A stretch of DNA of 64,000 nucleotides from an uncultured Bacteroidia bacterium (GTDB lineage Bacteria > Bacteroidota > Bacteroidia > J057 > CALAJH01). The notes under the pieces were generated by a model. That model saw nothing but the letters and a program-made list of their open reading frames with translations. It ran no database searches and had not been told where the DNA came from. Numbering within the stretch: the stretch's first letter is position 1; every line of letters starts with the position of its first letter. The stretch is taken from contig CALAJH010000029.1 of the NCBI GenBank assembly GCA_937922655.1, positions 1 to 64,000 on the forward strand. The letters run 5' to 3'. Of the stretch, positions 8,419-17,258 are shown one piece after another. The translations under genes were made by a program, and so were the position numbers.

Positions 8419-10473
8419 ATGCGATATATGATTACGGCGGCCTTGCCCTACGCCAACGGCCCGTTGCACATCGGTCATTTGGCGGGCGCTTTTTTGCCCG
8501 CCGACATTTACGCCCGTTATCGGCGGCTGGTCGGCGACGACGTGCTTTTCGTTTGCGGTTCGGACGAACACGGCGTGGCCGTCGCCATTCAGGCTCGAAA
8601 AGAAGGCGTTACCCCCCGACAACTCGTCGACCGTTATCATCCGTTGTTTGAACGTTTGTTTCGGGAATTCGACCTTTCGACCGACATTTATTATCGTACT
8701 TCGGAGGCGTTGCACCACCAAACGGCGCAAGAGTTCTTTTTGCGTTTTTACGAAACGGGACAATTGATTGAACAGACGACCGAACAGTTCTACGACCCCG
8801 AGGCCGAACTTTTTTTGCCCGACCGTTACGTTGTCGGCACGTGTCCGCATTGCGGCAACGACCGTGCGTACGGCGACCAATGCGAAAAATGCGGTTCTTC
8901 GCTTACGCCGCAGGAGTTGATTTCGCCGCGTTCGGCGCTGACGGGCAAAGTCCCCGAACTTCGCCCGACCACCCACTTTTTTCTGCCCTTGGACCGTTGG
9001 CAGGAGCGCATGGAAAAATACATTCTTGAAGAGCATCGGGATTGGAAACCGAACGTTTTGGGACAATGCCGTTCGTGGTTGCAACAAGGGCTTGCGCCCC
9101 GCGCCATCACCCGGGATATGGATTGGGGGGTTGCCGTTCCGTTGGATTCGGCCCGAGGCAAAGTGCTTTACGTATGGTTCGACGCGCCCATCGGCTATAT
9201 TTCCGCCAGCAAGGCGTGGGCGCAACGCCGCGCCCAAACCCGTCCCGACGCCTCGCCCGACGACTGGAAAGCCTATTGGACGGATTCGACCATCGTTCAT
9301 TTTATTGGTAAGGACAACATCGTTTTCCACTGCGTGGTTTTTCCCGCCATGCTCATGGGTCACGGGGAATTTCGCGCCCCCGACTACGTCCCGGCCAACG
9401 AATTTCTCAATCTCGAAGGCGAAAAAATTTCCACCTCGCGCAACCGCGCCGTTTGGTTGCACGAATACCTGCAAGATTTTCCGGGCAAATCGGACGTTCT
9501 TCGTTACGTGCTCACGGCCATCATGCCGGAAACCAAAGACGCGGACTTTTCATGGAAAGACTTTCAAGCCCGCAACAACAACGAACTCGTCGCCATCGTC
9601 GGCAACTTTGTGCATCGGGTACTGACGCTGATACAAAAATATTACGGGGGCAGGGTTCCGTCGCCGGGCGTATTGGAGCCGGGGGACGAAAAAATATTGG
9701 CGGCCGTGGGTGAATCGGCGCGGGGGATAGGGGAGGCGTTGGAAAAGTTCAGGTTCAAGGACGCGTTGGCCGCCGCCGTCCAACTTGCCCGCGACGGCAA
9801 TAAATATTTGACCGAAAACGAGCCGTGGCATCGAATCAAAACCGACCCCGAACGGGTCAAGACCGTGTTGTTTTCGGGGCTTCAGGCGGTGGCGGGCTTG
9901 GGGGTGGTATTGGAACCGTTTTTGCCGCAAAGCGCGGCTAAAATCCGTCGTCTTGTCGGCATGGAAAGCGTTGCGTGGGCGACGGCGCAACAAACGCCGC
10001 TCGTCGGCGCCGGTACGCAACTGCCCGAGCCCGAACTGCTTTTTGAAAAAATCGAGGATGCGGCCGTCGAGGCGCAAATCGCCAAACTCCCTTTGGCCGT
10101 TGGCGTTGCGTCGGAGGCTTTGGCGCCCGCGGCCGAGGCCCCGAAGCCCGACGTCGCTTTCGAACAGTTTGCATTGACCGACTTGCGCGTCGGGCGTATT
10201 CTCAAGGCCGAGCGCGTTAAGGGTGCGGACAAACTTTTGCGTTTGGAGGTGGATTTTGGTTTTGAACGGCGAACGATAGTTTCGGGCATTGCGGCGTACC
10301 ATACGCCCGAGGAGCTGACGAACAAAAACGCGGCGTTCGTCGTCAATTTGCCGGCGCGCAAGCTTCGCGGCGTTGAAAGCCGGGGCATGCTATTGACGGT
10401 CGAAGGCGCCGACGGTACGCTTCGGGCGCTGTGGGCGCCGGACGAAGCGCCGCCGGGCGCCAAAATCGCCTAA
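8419..10473 (+). CDS. metG: methionyl-tRNA synthetase with C-terminal tRNA-binding domain
   Basis: Charges initiator and elongator tRNA-Met; 684 residues, the long form. HIGH is at 17-20 (PLHIGHLAG). The zinc knuckle is CPHCGNDRAYGDQCEKCG near 140-160. The KMSKS region reads GEKISTSRNRAVW (KISTS near 336-340), an accepted variant. Residues about 580-684 are an EMAPII/Trbp111-type OB-fold tRNA-binding domain (DLRVGRILKAERV...RGMLL), which dimerises and helps bind tRNA. The linker is Ala/Pro-rich. The stop codon overlaps the last codon of the convergent GT2 gene (10470-10473). Confidence 0.97.
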   Translation: MRYMITAALPYANGPLHIGHLAGAFLPADIYARYRRLVGDDVLFVCGSDEHGVAVAIQARKEGVTPRQLVDRYHPLFERLFREFDLSTDIYYRTSEALHHQTAQEFFLRFYETGQLIEQTTEQFYDPEAELFLPDRYVVGTCPHCGNDRAYGDQCEKCGSSLTPQELISPRSALTGKVPELRPTTHFFLPLDRWQERMEKYILEEHRDWKPNVLGQCRSWLQQGLAPRAITRDMDWGVAVPLDSARGKVLYVWFDAPIGYISASKAWAQRRAQTRPDASPDDWKAYWTDSTIVHFIGKDNIVFHCVVFPAMLMGHGEFRAPDYVPANEFLNLEGEKISTSRNRAVWLHEYLQDFPGKSDVLRYVLTAIMPETKDADFSWKDFQARNNNELVAIVGNFVHRVLTLIQKYYGGRVPSPGVLEPGDEKILAAVGESARGIGEALEKFRFKDALAAAVQLARDGNKYLTENEPWHRIKTDPERVKTVLFSGLQAVAGLGVVLEPFLPQSAAKIRRLVGMESVAWATAQQTPLVGAGTQLPEPELLFEKIEDAAVEAQIAKLPLAVGVASEALAPAAEAPKPDVAFEQFALTDLRVGRILKAERVKGADKLLRLEVDFGFERRTIVSGIAAYHTPEELTNKNAAFVVNLPARKLRGVESRGMLLTVEGADGTLRALWAPDEAPPGAKIA

Positions 10474-11201
10474 CGCCGCCAATCGGCGAACCACGACGAT
10501 ATTTTGAGGTTCAAGACCCCAAAAACGGCTTCGCGTACGATTTTTCCCGACATTTTCGACGTACCGCGCGTACGGTCGGTGAATATTATCGGCACCTCCT
10601 TGATTTTAAAGCCGTATTTCCACGCCTTGAACTTCATTTCGATTTGAAAGGCGTAACCGACGAACTTGACGGGTTTTTTAAGCAGGGTTTGGAGGGTTTG
10701 GGCGCGGTAGCATTTGAACCCCGCCGTTGCGTCGCGAACGCCCATGCCCGTAATCAAGCGCACGTAAGCGGAGGCGAACCAACTGAGCAAAACCCGGCTC
10801 ATGGGCCAATTGACGACGTTTACGCCGTTGATGTACCTTGAACCGATGGCGAGGTCGTAATTTTCGTCTTTGCAGGCGGCTAAAAGCCGGGGCAAATCGG
10901 CGGGATTGTGGCTGAAATCCGCGTCCATCTCAAAGATGTATTGATATCCGCGTTCCAAGCCCCAACGAAAGCCGTGCAAATACGCCGTTCCCAACCCCAA
11001 TTTTCCCGAACGCTCCTCGATAAACAAACGGCCGGGGTATTGTTCAAAATGTTCTTTGACGATTTGGGCGGTGCCGTCGGGCGAGCCGTCGTCGATGACC
11101 AACAAGTGGAGGTTGCCCGGTTGGGCCATGACCGCCGTTATCATGTCGGCAATATTTTCGCGTTCGTTGTAGGTCGGTATTAAAACCAAACTTTCGGGCA
11201 T
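10470..11201 (-). CDS. polyprenol-phosphate mannosyltransferase (dolichol-P-mannose synthase-like, GT2)
   Basis: A 243-residue GT-A family 2 enzyme with no C-terminal membrane segments, like bacterial Dpm1/Ppm1 catalytic domains. Motifs: LVLIPTYNERENI at the start, LLVIDDGSPDGTA, and FEMDADFSHNP (DxD-type metal site near residue 95). IGSRYINGV and the acceptor loop around FTDRTRGTSKMS are also typical. It would transfer mannose or glucose from a nucleotide sugar to polyprenyl phosphate for use by GT-C enzymes such as the candidate at 411-1853. The ATG at 11201 was chosen because it starts the conserved domain; an upstream TTG in frame adds 42 unconserved residues. Confidence 0.9.
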   Translation of the reverse strand: MPESLVLIPTYNERENIADMITAVMAQPGNLHLLVIDDGSPDGTAQIVKEHFEQYPGRLFIEERSGKLGLGTAYLHGFRWGLERGYQYIFEMDADFSHNPADLPRLLAACKDENYDLAIGSRYINGVNVVNWPMSRVLLSWFASAYVRLITGMGVRDATAGFKCYRAQTLQTLLKKPVKFVGYAFQIEMKFKAWKYGFKIKEVPIIFTDRTRGTSKMSGKIVREAVFGVLNLKISSWFADWRR

Positions 11202-11226
11202 GAGTAGGGCGTAGGGTGGCAGCGCG

Positions 11227-11234
11227 CAAATATA
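11227..11234 (-). promoter_or_regulatory. -7 promoter element (TATATTTG) for the GT2 gene
   Basis: Read on the minus strand, TATATTTG fits TAnnTTTG and lies 25 bases before the ATG at 11201. Confidence 0.45.
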
Positions 11235-11416
11235 AAGCAAATGCACCAAAAACACGACGCGTCGCGCAAATTGGCGCGTTTTGTTTAGGGAAGCTTCGTC
11301 GTTTTGCGTTGTCGAGGTTTCCGACAAATTTTGAAACGAACGTTTTTTTTCGTTTTATGCTCAAAAGATCGGGATAGAAGCGTTCGCCGGGCGGCCCGCC
11401 GCCGGAAAGCCGCCGA

Positions 11417-13342
11417 CTACCGAATTAAAAGGCGGTGGTGGTATTTTCGGGTGGGGGTGGAAACTTCGGCAATGTACATGCCGGGAGGAAGGTGGGCGTC
11501 GCCGGCGTTTTCGGTGTGTTGCCAAACGCCGGCGTTGCGAACGGAATGGCGCGTTTGTCCGACGATTTCTCCCGTGGTCGCGATGTAACGGATGTTTACC
11601 CAGCCCGGCGTTTCGACAAAAGTGCGGAAGGTGAATCGTCCGTCGGTCGTCGGGTTGGGGTATACCATACTCCAACCGGGTTCGTCGGCAATGAACACCT
11701 CCACGACGGGGGAATAAGCAACTTTTCCGTTGAAGTCCACGATTTTAAGACGGTAGCGGGCGGCGCCGATAAGGGGGGTAGGGTCGAATTTGGCGTATTG
11801 GCTTTCTTTTTCGTATTCGTTGTTGGGTGCGGTTCTGGCGGTTTCGACAAAGCGTTCGGAGTCGTCGGCGCGTTCGAGGATGTAAACGGCCAAATTCTTT
11901 TCGCGACAGGTCGTCCATTGGACGTGTACGGCGTTGTTTTCGGTGCGCGTGGCGGAAAAGGCGCGGATTTCGCAACCCATCGGCACGTCGCCTTCAAAGA
12001 GGGCGACGGTTTTGAGGCCGGTTAAGTCTGTGATGCGGAAAGCGCAAAGACCGCCCGTGCGCCGTTCTCCCGCCGTACCGACGCGTCCGTTTTCGCATTC
12101 CAAAAGAGCGGAAAATTCGGGCAGGGCCGAGGGCAGGTAGGCGGTCAATTCGCATGCCTCGCTTGTTTGAATTTCGTAGGCTCCCGAAACGGACGGACGC
12201 GAATAATACACGCCGCCCACGAAGAGGTCGCCGGAGCAGGTTTTGTCGCCGTATTTGACGCCAACGTTTGCGCCGGCTTTTTTTACATGTACCTCGCAAA
12301 ATCGGTTTTCGTCCGCCGTACCGACGGGAAAAGCCAGCGTCATATCGTCGTGGGGGAAAATGCGGTTCAACGTTCCGACGACACGTCCCCATTGGTTGGG
12401 TTCCGTGGGTTCGTTCGGGCTTTTTTCCGCAACCGTCAAATCGGCGTAGAGCACCGATTCTTTGGATAAGGAGAATTCTTTTGTACGAACGGGGTATAAC
12501 AAGGTTACATGGTCTTTTCGAGCGACGGAAAGCCGGGCGAGCGGGTTTTCGGCGACGATGGGAAGGTTGGGGCGGGAAATGTCGATGTGTCCCAAGGTTG
12601 GGGAAAGCAGCGCGGAGCCGCCGCGCCGCGGTACGTCGGTAACGATGGAGGTTCCGCGTACGCCGCCGACCGCGACTTGGGCTTCGGGTCCGGAAAGGGT
12701 AATTTTTTCGTCGCCGTTGCGGTGCAGGCCGCCGTTGAAGGTCAAGATTGTTTTTACGCTCAAATCGCCGCCGTTGAGGTGCAACACGCCGTTAATCGCG
12801 ACGCCGTCAAAATGGACGTCGGCGTTTTCGAGCGTCAGATGCCAAAAATGAAAATTGCCGGAGGGGAAAACGACGGGGCCGTTTCCGTAGAAACGCACTT
12901 CGCCGCGCCACGCGGTCGGGACGGCGGGAAGGGCGGGGTTTTGGAGGCTGAGCGTGCCGCAGCGGCCTTGGGCGTCGGCTACGATTTCGCCGAATTGCGG
13001 AAGTTTATAGGGGGAAAAGACGTTTTTGAGGTCTACGCTTCCGGCCAAGACGGTCGTTTTTGCGGAAAAGGACGCGGCGGCGGCAAATTCGAGGCTTGCG
13101 CCGGGCGCCACTTCGCATCGTTCGACCTCGACCGCGCCGCCGTACACCGTCACTTTACCCCCCGTCGCGACGGTCAGCGTTTCCGCCGAAAGCGTACCCG
13201 CCTCCAGCTTAAGCGTGGACGTTACCGTGATTTGCGGGGCGCTTAGGTTCGTTGAAACCCGCGTCGGTTGGGAGACGGTAAGGTTTTGCGCCCGGACAAC
13301 GGAAAATGTTGTCGCAACGGCAAGCAGACTTCGCAGGACCAT
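11417..13342 (-). CDS. large secreted beta-rich protein with T9SS type A sorting domain
   Basis: About 641 residues. The ATG at 13342 gives a signal peptide (MVLRSLLAVATTFSVVRAQ). The body is beta-rich: repeated LEAGTLSAETLTV, LHLNGGDLSV and similar short strands suggest a right-handed beta-helix or repetitive beta-solenoid. The last ~90 residues are a type A T9SS C-terminal domain beginning WSMVYPNPTTDGRFTF and ending MYIAEVSTPTRKYHHRLLIR, preceded by a fibronectin-like module (VHVQWTTCREKNLAVYILER). It should be exported by Sec, moved across the outer membrane by the T9SS and attached or released. No enzymatic motif is seen. The TTG three codons upstream is rejected. Confidence 0.8.
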   Translation of the reverse strand: MVLRSLLAVATTFSVVRAQNLTVSQPTRVSTNLSAPQITVTSTLKLEAGTLSAETLTVATGGKVTVYGGAVEVERCEVAPGASLEFAAAASFSAKTTVLAGSVDLKNVFSPYKLPQFGEIVADAQGRCGTLSLQNPALPAVPTAWRGEVRFYGNGPVVFPSGNFHFWHLTLENADVHFDGVAINGVLHLNGGDLSVKTILTFNGGLHRNGDEKITLSGPEAQVAVGGVRGTSIVTDVPRRGGSALLSPTLGHIDISRPNLPIVAENPLARLSVARKDHVTLLYPVRTKEFSLSKESVLYADLTVAEKSPNEPTEPNQWGRVVGTLNRIFPHDDMTLAFPVGTADENRFCEVHVKKAGANVGVKYGDKTCSGDLFVGGVYYSRPSVSGAYEIQTSEACELTAYLPSALPEFSALLECENGRVGTAGERRTGGLCAFRITDLTGLKTVALFEGDVPMGCEIRAFSATRTENNAVHVQWTTCREKNLAVYILERADDSERFVETARTAPNNEYEKESQYAKFDPTPLIGAARYRLKIVDFNGKVAYSPVVEVFIADEPGWSMVYPNPTTDGRFTFRTFVETPGWVNIRYIATTGEIVGQTRHSVRNAGVWQHTENAGDAHLPPGMYIAEVSTPTRKYHHRLLIR

Positions 13343-13614
13343 AAAATGCAATTAGGGTTCGGCGCAAAATTAAACATTTTTCCCCGGTATACAAACAATT
13401 CGGTTGAAAAAAGTATTTGCGGACGCAAAGCAAGCGTCAAAAATAAGTTTAATCTCGGGGCGGTGGTTTTACCGACGTCTAGGGTCGAAAAAAATACGTA
13501 GGCATGCGGGTTGGTGCGAATTTGTGCGGCCTTTTTAAATAACGAAAATTTAAGGAGGGGCGTGCAACCTTTGCGGCAAAATTTCGTATCATTGCGCAAA
13601 ATTTGGATACGAAT

Positions 13615-14334
13615 ATGGAAAATCAATTTGGAGTTCCCGTACAACGGGGGAGTGCGTTGGAGGCGCATTTGACGTCGTTCGTACAAAAGGTGTTCGTCAT
13701 CATGGGTGCGGGCCTTGCGATAACGGGGCTTGCCGCCTATCTGCTGGGAACCTATTTTTTAGGCAACGAGGAAGCTTTGCGTTCGGTGTTGATGTCGCCG
13801 GTGCGGTGGGTGCTTGTGTTTTTGCCGTTTGTATTCGTTTTGGTGTTGGGCGCGGGCATCAATCGTTTGAGTTACGCCGCCGCCACACTGATATTCGGGG
13901 CTTACTCCCTGACGATGGGTATTAGTTTGTCGTTTATTTTCGTCGCTTTTACGACCACGTCAATATTTTCGACGTTCGTCGTTACCTCGGGGATGTTTAT
14001 CGCCACGGGAGTCTACGGCATGGTTACCAAACGCGACCTGAGCCGTTTGGGAAGCATTTTGATGATGGCCCTTTTCGGCTTGATTATCGCCACGTTGGTC
14101 AATATTTTCTTGGCTTCGAACGCCATGTCGCTCATCATCACTTTGGGCGGCGTAATTATTTTTTGCGGGCTGACGGCGTGGGATATGCAACGCATCAAAG
14201 AAATGGGCTTGCAGGTCGGCGCCGACGACAGCGAGGAGGTCAAAAAAATGGCCGTCATCGGGGCTTTGAATCTTTACCTTAATTTTATCAACCTCTTTCT
14301 TTTCTTGTTGCGTTTGCTGGGCGACCGTCGCTAA
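13615..14334 (+). CDS. Bax inhibitor-1 / YccA (UPF0005) family membrane protein
   Basis: A 239-residue inner-membrane protein with about seven hydrophobic segments, matching the TMBIM/YbhL/YccA family of pH-sensitive calcium-leak channels. Family marks include MGAGLAITGLAAYLLG, TLIFGAYSLTMGISLSFIF and, near the C-terminus, FCGLTAWDMQRIKEMG, followed by ALNLYLNFINLFLFLLRLLG, a strong signature. The ATG at 13615 is chosen over a TTG four codons upstream. Downstream is a strong hairpin (14408-14443). It is monocistronic. Confidence 0.92.
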   Translation: MENQFGVPVQRGSALEAHLTSFVQKVFVIMGAGLAITGLAAYLLGTYFLGNEEALRSVLMSPVRWVLVFLPFVFVLVLGAGINRLSYAAATLIFGAYSLTMGISLSFIFVAFTTTSIFSTFVVTSGMFIATGVYGMVTKRDLSRLGSILMMALFGLIIATLVNIFLASNAMSLIITLGGVIIFCGLTAWDMQRIKEMGLQVGADDSEEVKKMAVIGALNLYLNFINLFLFLLRLLGDRR

Positions 14335-14407
14335 ACGCTTTTGCAACGGATTTTACGAGGGGCCGCCGTTCCCTCGCGGTGGCGCCCGTTTTGGGGGCTC
14401 GCCGTGC

Positions 14408-14443
14408 AACCCGTTGGTCCTTCCGACAAAGGACCAACGGGTT
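14408..14443 (+). terminator. 15-bp-stem hairpin downstream of the Bax inhibitor gene
   Basis: AACCCGTTGGTCCTT (14408-14422) pairs perfectly with 14429-14443 across a six-base loop and is followed by TTGATTTTGT. It sits 74 bases after the stop. Good terminator geometry, with an interrupted T-tract. Confidence 0.7.
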
Positions 14444-14461
14444 TTGATTTTGTGGGCTTTT

Positions 14462-14486
14462 GCTTTCCGGCCAACGGCCGGAAAGC
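14462..14486. repeat. perfect 11-bp inverted repeat with 3-base loop
   Basis: GCTTTCCGGCC-AAC-GGCCGGAAAGC. It lies 18 bases after the first hairpin and has no T-tract. It may be a second stabilising hairpin or part of a processed 3' end. Confidence 0.55.
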
Positions 14487-14600
14487 CTTGGGCCGCGTCC
14501 AATTTGGATGGCGCCGCTTTTGGGTCTTTGGGACGCCCGGCCGAACGATGCAACGGTCAAGCAATATATGCGTTTTCTGCGGACTTCACGATTTTCGACG

Positions 14601-14608
14601 TATCTTTG
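14601..14608 (+). promoter_or_regulatory. -7 promoter element (TATCTTTG) upstream of hslV
   Basis: Exact TAnnTTTG match, 60 bases before the hslV ATG, so unlike cysS and metG this gene would have a normal leader. Confidence 0.45.
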
Positions 14609-14668
14609 CGCGCCGGAACGGGCGTGGCCGATTGATTTTTTTCACGTCCGACGGCGAAAGTTATTCAT

Positions 14669-15223
14669 ATGTCAAAACCGATATTTCATTCGACGACGGT
14701 CGTGGGGGTGATACACAACGGGGTTGCGGCCATGGGCGCGGACGGCCAAGCGACGTTGGGTTCGACGGTCATGAAAAGCAACGTGCGCAAAATCCGCAAG
14801 GTGGGCGGCGGCAAAGTGTTGGCGGGCTTTGCGGGCGCTACCGCCGACGCTTTCACCCTCCTTGAACGTTTCGACGAAAAATTAAACCAATACGGCCAAA
14901 ACATGAAACGCGCCGCCGTCGAACTGGCCCGCGATTGGCGTACCGACCGCTTTCTCCGCCGGCTCGAAGCCATGCTTGTGGTCATGAACGAGACCGACGG
15001 CATGGTGATTTCAGGTACGGGCGACGTCCTCGAACCCGACCACAAACTTTTGTGTATCGGTTCGGGGGGAATGTACGCCCAAGCCGCCGCCCTCACCCTG
15101 CTCAAACACGCCCCCCATCTGACGGCCGAACAAATCGTACGCGAAGCCCTCGGCGTCGCCGCCGACATCTGCATCTACACCAACCACAACTTCGATATCC
15201 AAACCCTCGGCAATCCCGCATGA
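14669..15223 (+). CDS. hslV: ATP-dependent protease peptidase subunit HslV
   Basis: Proteasome-like Ntn-hydrolase subunit that forms the double-hexamer core of HslUV; 184 residues. The N-terminus MSKPIFHSTTVVGV carries the threonine that becomes the nucleophile after removal of the first eight residues (TTVVGV), and GVAAMGADGQATLG and KVGGGKVLAGFAGATADAF are family signatures. The C-terminus ends ICIYTNHNFDIQTL. hslU is not adjacent; the next gene is a thioesterase whose ATG overlaps the hslV stop (ATGA at 15220-15223). Confidence 0.96.
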   Translation: MSKPIFHSTTVVGVIHNGVAAMGADGQATLGSTVMKSNVRKIRKVGGGKVLAGFAGATADAFTLLERFDEKLNQYGQNMKRAAVELARDWRTDRFLRRLEAMLVVMNETDGMVISGTGDVLEPDHKLLCIGSGGMYAQAAALTLLKHAPHLTAEQIVREALGVAADICIYTNHNFDIQTLGNPA

Positions 15224-15660
15224 ACGAACCCGTTTTCAAGCATTACACGCCTATCAAGGTGCGTTACGCCGACCTCGACACCATGCGCCACGTCAACAAC
15301 GCCGCCTACATGTCCTATACCGAGGAAGCACGCATCGCCTACTGTCGCGAGGTCTTGGGTTGGGACGGCGACCTCGAACGCCTCGACATGCTCTTGGCAC
15401 GTTTTGAAATCGACTACCTGACCCCCGTTTTTCTCTTCGACGCGATAGGCATTTACACCCGGTGTTCGCGCTTGGGCAACAAAAGTTTCGACTTTGAATA
15501 CCGTTTCGTCAGGCACGAAGCCGACGGCAAAGAAACCTTGGTCGCGCGGGGAAAAACCGTACTGGTGGCCTTCAGCATGCGAGAAAACCGCCCCATCCCC
15601 TTGCCCGACGCCTTTCGCAAAGCTTTCAACGACTACGAACCCTCGCCGATAATCCAATAA
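15220..15660 (+). CDS. acyl-CoA thioesterase, 4-hydroxybenzoyl-CoA thioesterase-like hotdog family
   Basis: A 146-residue single hotdog domain. The signature VRYADLDTMRHVNNAAYMSYTEEAR (Asp near 18 and 20, followed by HVNN) is that of the YbgC/4HBT subgroup, which hydrolyses acyl-CoA or acyl-ACP thioesters. The start overlaps the hslV stop by four bases, so the two are translationally coupled. The in-frame extension further upstream runs through hslV and is a shadow. Substrate unknown. Confidence 0.9.
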   Translation: MNEPVFKHYTPIKVRYADLDTMRHVNNAAYMSYTEEARIAYCREVLGWDGDLERLDMLLARFEIDYLTPVFLFDAIGIYTRCSRLGNKSFDFEYRFVRHEADGKETLVARGKTVLVAFSMRENRPIPLPDAFRKAFNDYEPSPIIQ

Positions 15661-15801
15661 GCGCCCACGCTCGCACGGGCCGACGAATCGTCGGAAAATA
15701 TCCGTCAAGCCGACAACGACGCGGCGCCGTTGCACGGTAAAGTCTCGGCGTAACTTTTCCGTGCTTGGTTTTTATTTTTCCGGAAAAAAATAAATTTTTT
15801 T

Positions 15802-15809
15802 TATTTTTG
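15802..15809 (+). promoter_or_regulatory. -7 promoter element (TATTTTTG) for the NERD/TPR-CSD operon
   Basis: Exact TAnnTTTG match in a very AT-rich stretch, 48 bases before the ATG at 15858. An ATG at 15811 immediately follows but opens only an out-of-frame 78-codon ORF. Confidence 0.5.
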
Positions 15810-15857
15810 CATGCTAATATTTCAACCGATAATCCATTATTTTAATTATTTTTTTCC

Positions 15858-17258
15858 ATGGCATTTCGCGCATATTTGGCCCACAAAGCCGAACACACCC
15901 ATGAAAACACCTATTTCCAAGAATTTTACCGCAACCTCAAAGCTTATTACGAAGACCGCGACGAAGACGCGGTTATCGTCGCCAATCCCATTATCGACGG
16001 CGCCCGTCCCGACGCCCTGTTCATCAAAAACGAGGCTATATGCGTAATCGATTTTAAAGATTATTCCGGAGAGTTTCATTTTGACGCCAACGACGTTTGG
16101 AGACTTAAAAACACCCATCCCCCCGTGATTATCAAGGGGGGAAGCAAGAAAAATCCTTACGACCAGATTGACCTTTTTCGTAAAAAAATGGAAGCGTCTT
16201 TGAAGTCCGTTTTTCCGGCCCGTAAAAGTTTGTTGGTCAATGGAATGGTGCTTTTTCATGGCGGAAAGATTAAGGTAACCAATACGCTTCCCAAACATTT
16301 GAAGTGGTTTCACATTACGGACAAGTTCGATATGGTGAATAGGCTCGCGGCCTTGTCCACGCCGGACTTATATCTTACCGAGGATGATATAAACGGTTTT
16401 TTGAAAAAACACGGCATTCGCGAAGTATATAAGCTTCCCAGCGAGATGATTGCGGAAAAGGAGGCTCAAAAAACGCTTCCCAAAGACGCAACCGTTTGCG
16501 AACCCCAACGGGAGGCGTCGGCATCGAAAGCCGTTTTCGCGCCCGGTTTGAAAACGGCGCTTGCCAAAGACGAGGATGCCATCGCACAAGCCAAAATCAA
16601 CCTCAAAACCTACATAGACCCGGCGGCCCAATTGACGTTTTGGAACGAGGGTTCGGCCAAGTTTTCCGAGTATGCCGACGAACCGATTTATTATCCCCAA
16701 GACGTTGAAATTCCGTCGGAAAAATTTGGTTACGGACCTTTCAACACCGACAAACGCCCCGAGTTATTGATGTTTTATTACGCGGTGCGTTCGGTGGTAC
16801 CCGCAAACGTGGATATCGACGTGGTTTCGGGTCAATACGTCGAAAGATACCGTTTTACCGATGCCACAAACGGAGAAAGCGTTGTCATCGCTTTTCATTA
16901 CAACAAAGATTACAAGTTTTTTCGCAACAAGGCGCAATGTTCGAATCCGGCTTCGGCGTTGGCCCAAGACGTTTTAACGTTGTTGTCGGGTTACGGACCG
17001 CAAAAAATCAAGAGTTTTGTGGGTTTTTCTTTGCGTCCGTGGCTGGAGTTGGTGTCGGAAAACATGGAAAAACATTACGGCGCCGGGGTGGTGGAGGCCA
17101 AAGCCATTCATTTTGGCGCGAATTTTAAACTGGCACGGGGCAAAGAGTCGTTGACCTGCCAAGCTTATCACAACGGACGCTTGAAAATTACCTCGGTGCT
17201 GATACAAGAATATACATCCCATGCGTTGTTTAACGATTTTAAGAAACTACTGGTATGA
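15858..17258 (+). CDS. NERD-domain (nuclease-related) protein, first gene of a two-gene cassette
   Basis: 466 residues. The N-terminal ~170 residues match the NERD fold (Nuclease-Related Domain, PD-(D/E)XK-like): ANTYF-type N-terminal helix, DAVIVANPIIDGARPDALFI (Asp 52), AICVIDFKDYSG (Asp 65, Lys 67) and a downstream W plus NPYDQIDLFRKKM. A linker rich in Lys/Glu/Ala (about 200-250) separates it from a C-terminal region of about 210 residues (AKINLKTYIDPAAQL... to ...YTSHALFNDFKKLLV) that I do not recognise. No helicase or kinase motif is seen. It overlaps the TPR-CSD gene by four bases (ATGA, 17255-17258), so the two products are probably made together. Nuclease activity is inference from the fold. 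Confidence 0.8.
   Translation: MAFRAYLAHKAEHTHENTYFQEFYRNLKAYYEDRDEDAVIVANPIIDGARPDALFIKNEAICVIDFKDYSGEFHFDANDVWRLKNTHPPVIIKGGSKKNPYDQIDLFRKKMEASLKSVFPARKSLLVNGMVLFHGGKIKVTNTLPKHLKWFHITDKFDMVNRLAALSTPDLYLTEDDINGFLKKHGIREVYKLPSEMIAEKEAQKTLPKDATVCEPQREASASKAVFAPGLKTALAKDEDAIAQAKINLKTYIDPAAQLTFWNEGSAKFSEYADEPIYYPQDVEIPSEKFGYGPFNTDKRPELLMFYYAVRSVVPANVDIDVVSGQYVERYRFTDATNGESVVIAFHYNKDYKFFRNKAQCSNPASALAQDVLTLLSGYGPQKIKSFVGFSLRPWLELVSENMEKHYGAGVVEAKAIHFGANFKLARGKESLTCQAYHNGRLKITSVLIQEYTSHALFNDFKKLLV

Larger units (their letters stand above)
14335..14668. other. 334-base intergenic region between the Bax inhibitor gene and hslV, with two perfect hairpins and a promoter
   Basis: Contains the terminator-like inverted repeat at 14408-14443, a second perfect inverted repeat at 14462-14486, and the hslV -7 element at 14601-14608. 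No credible ORF or RNA gene was recognised in it. Confidence 0.6.
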
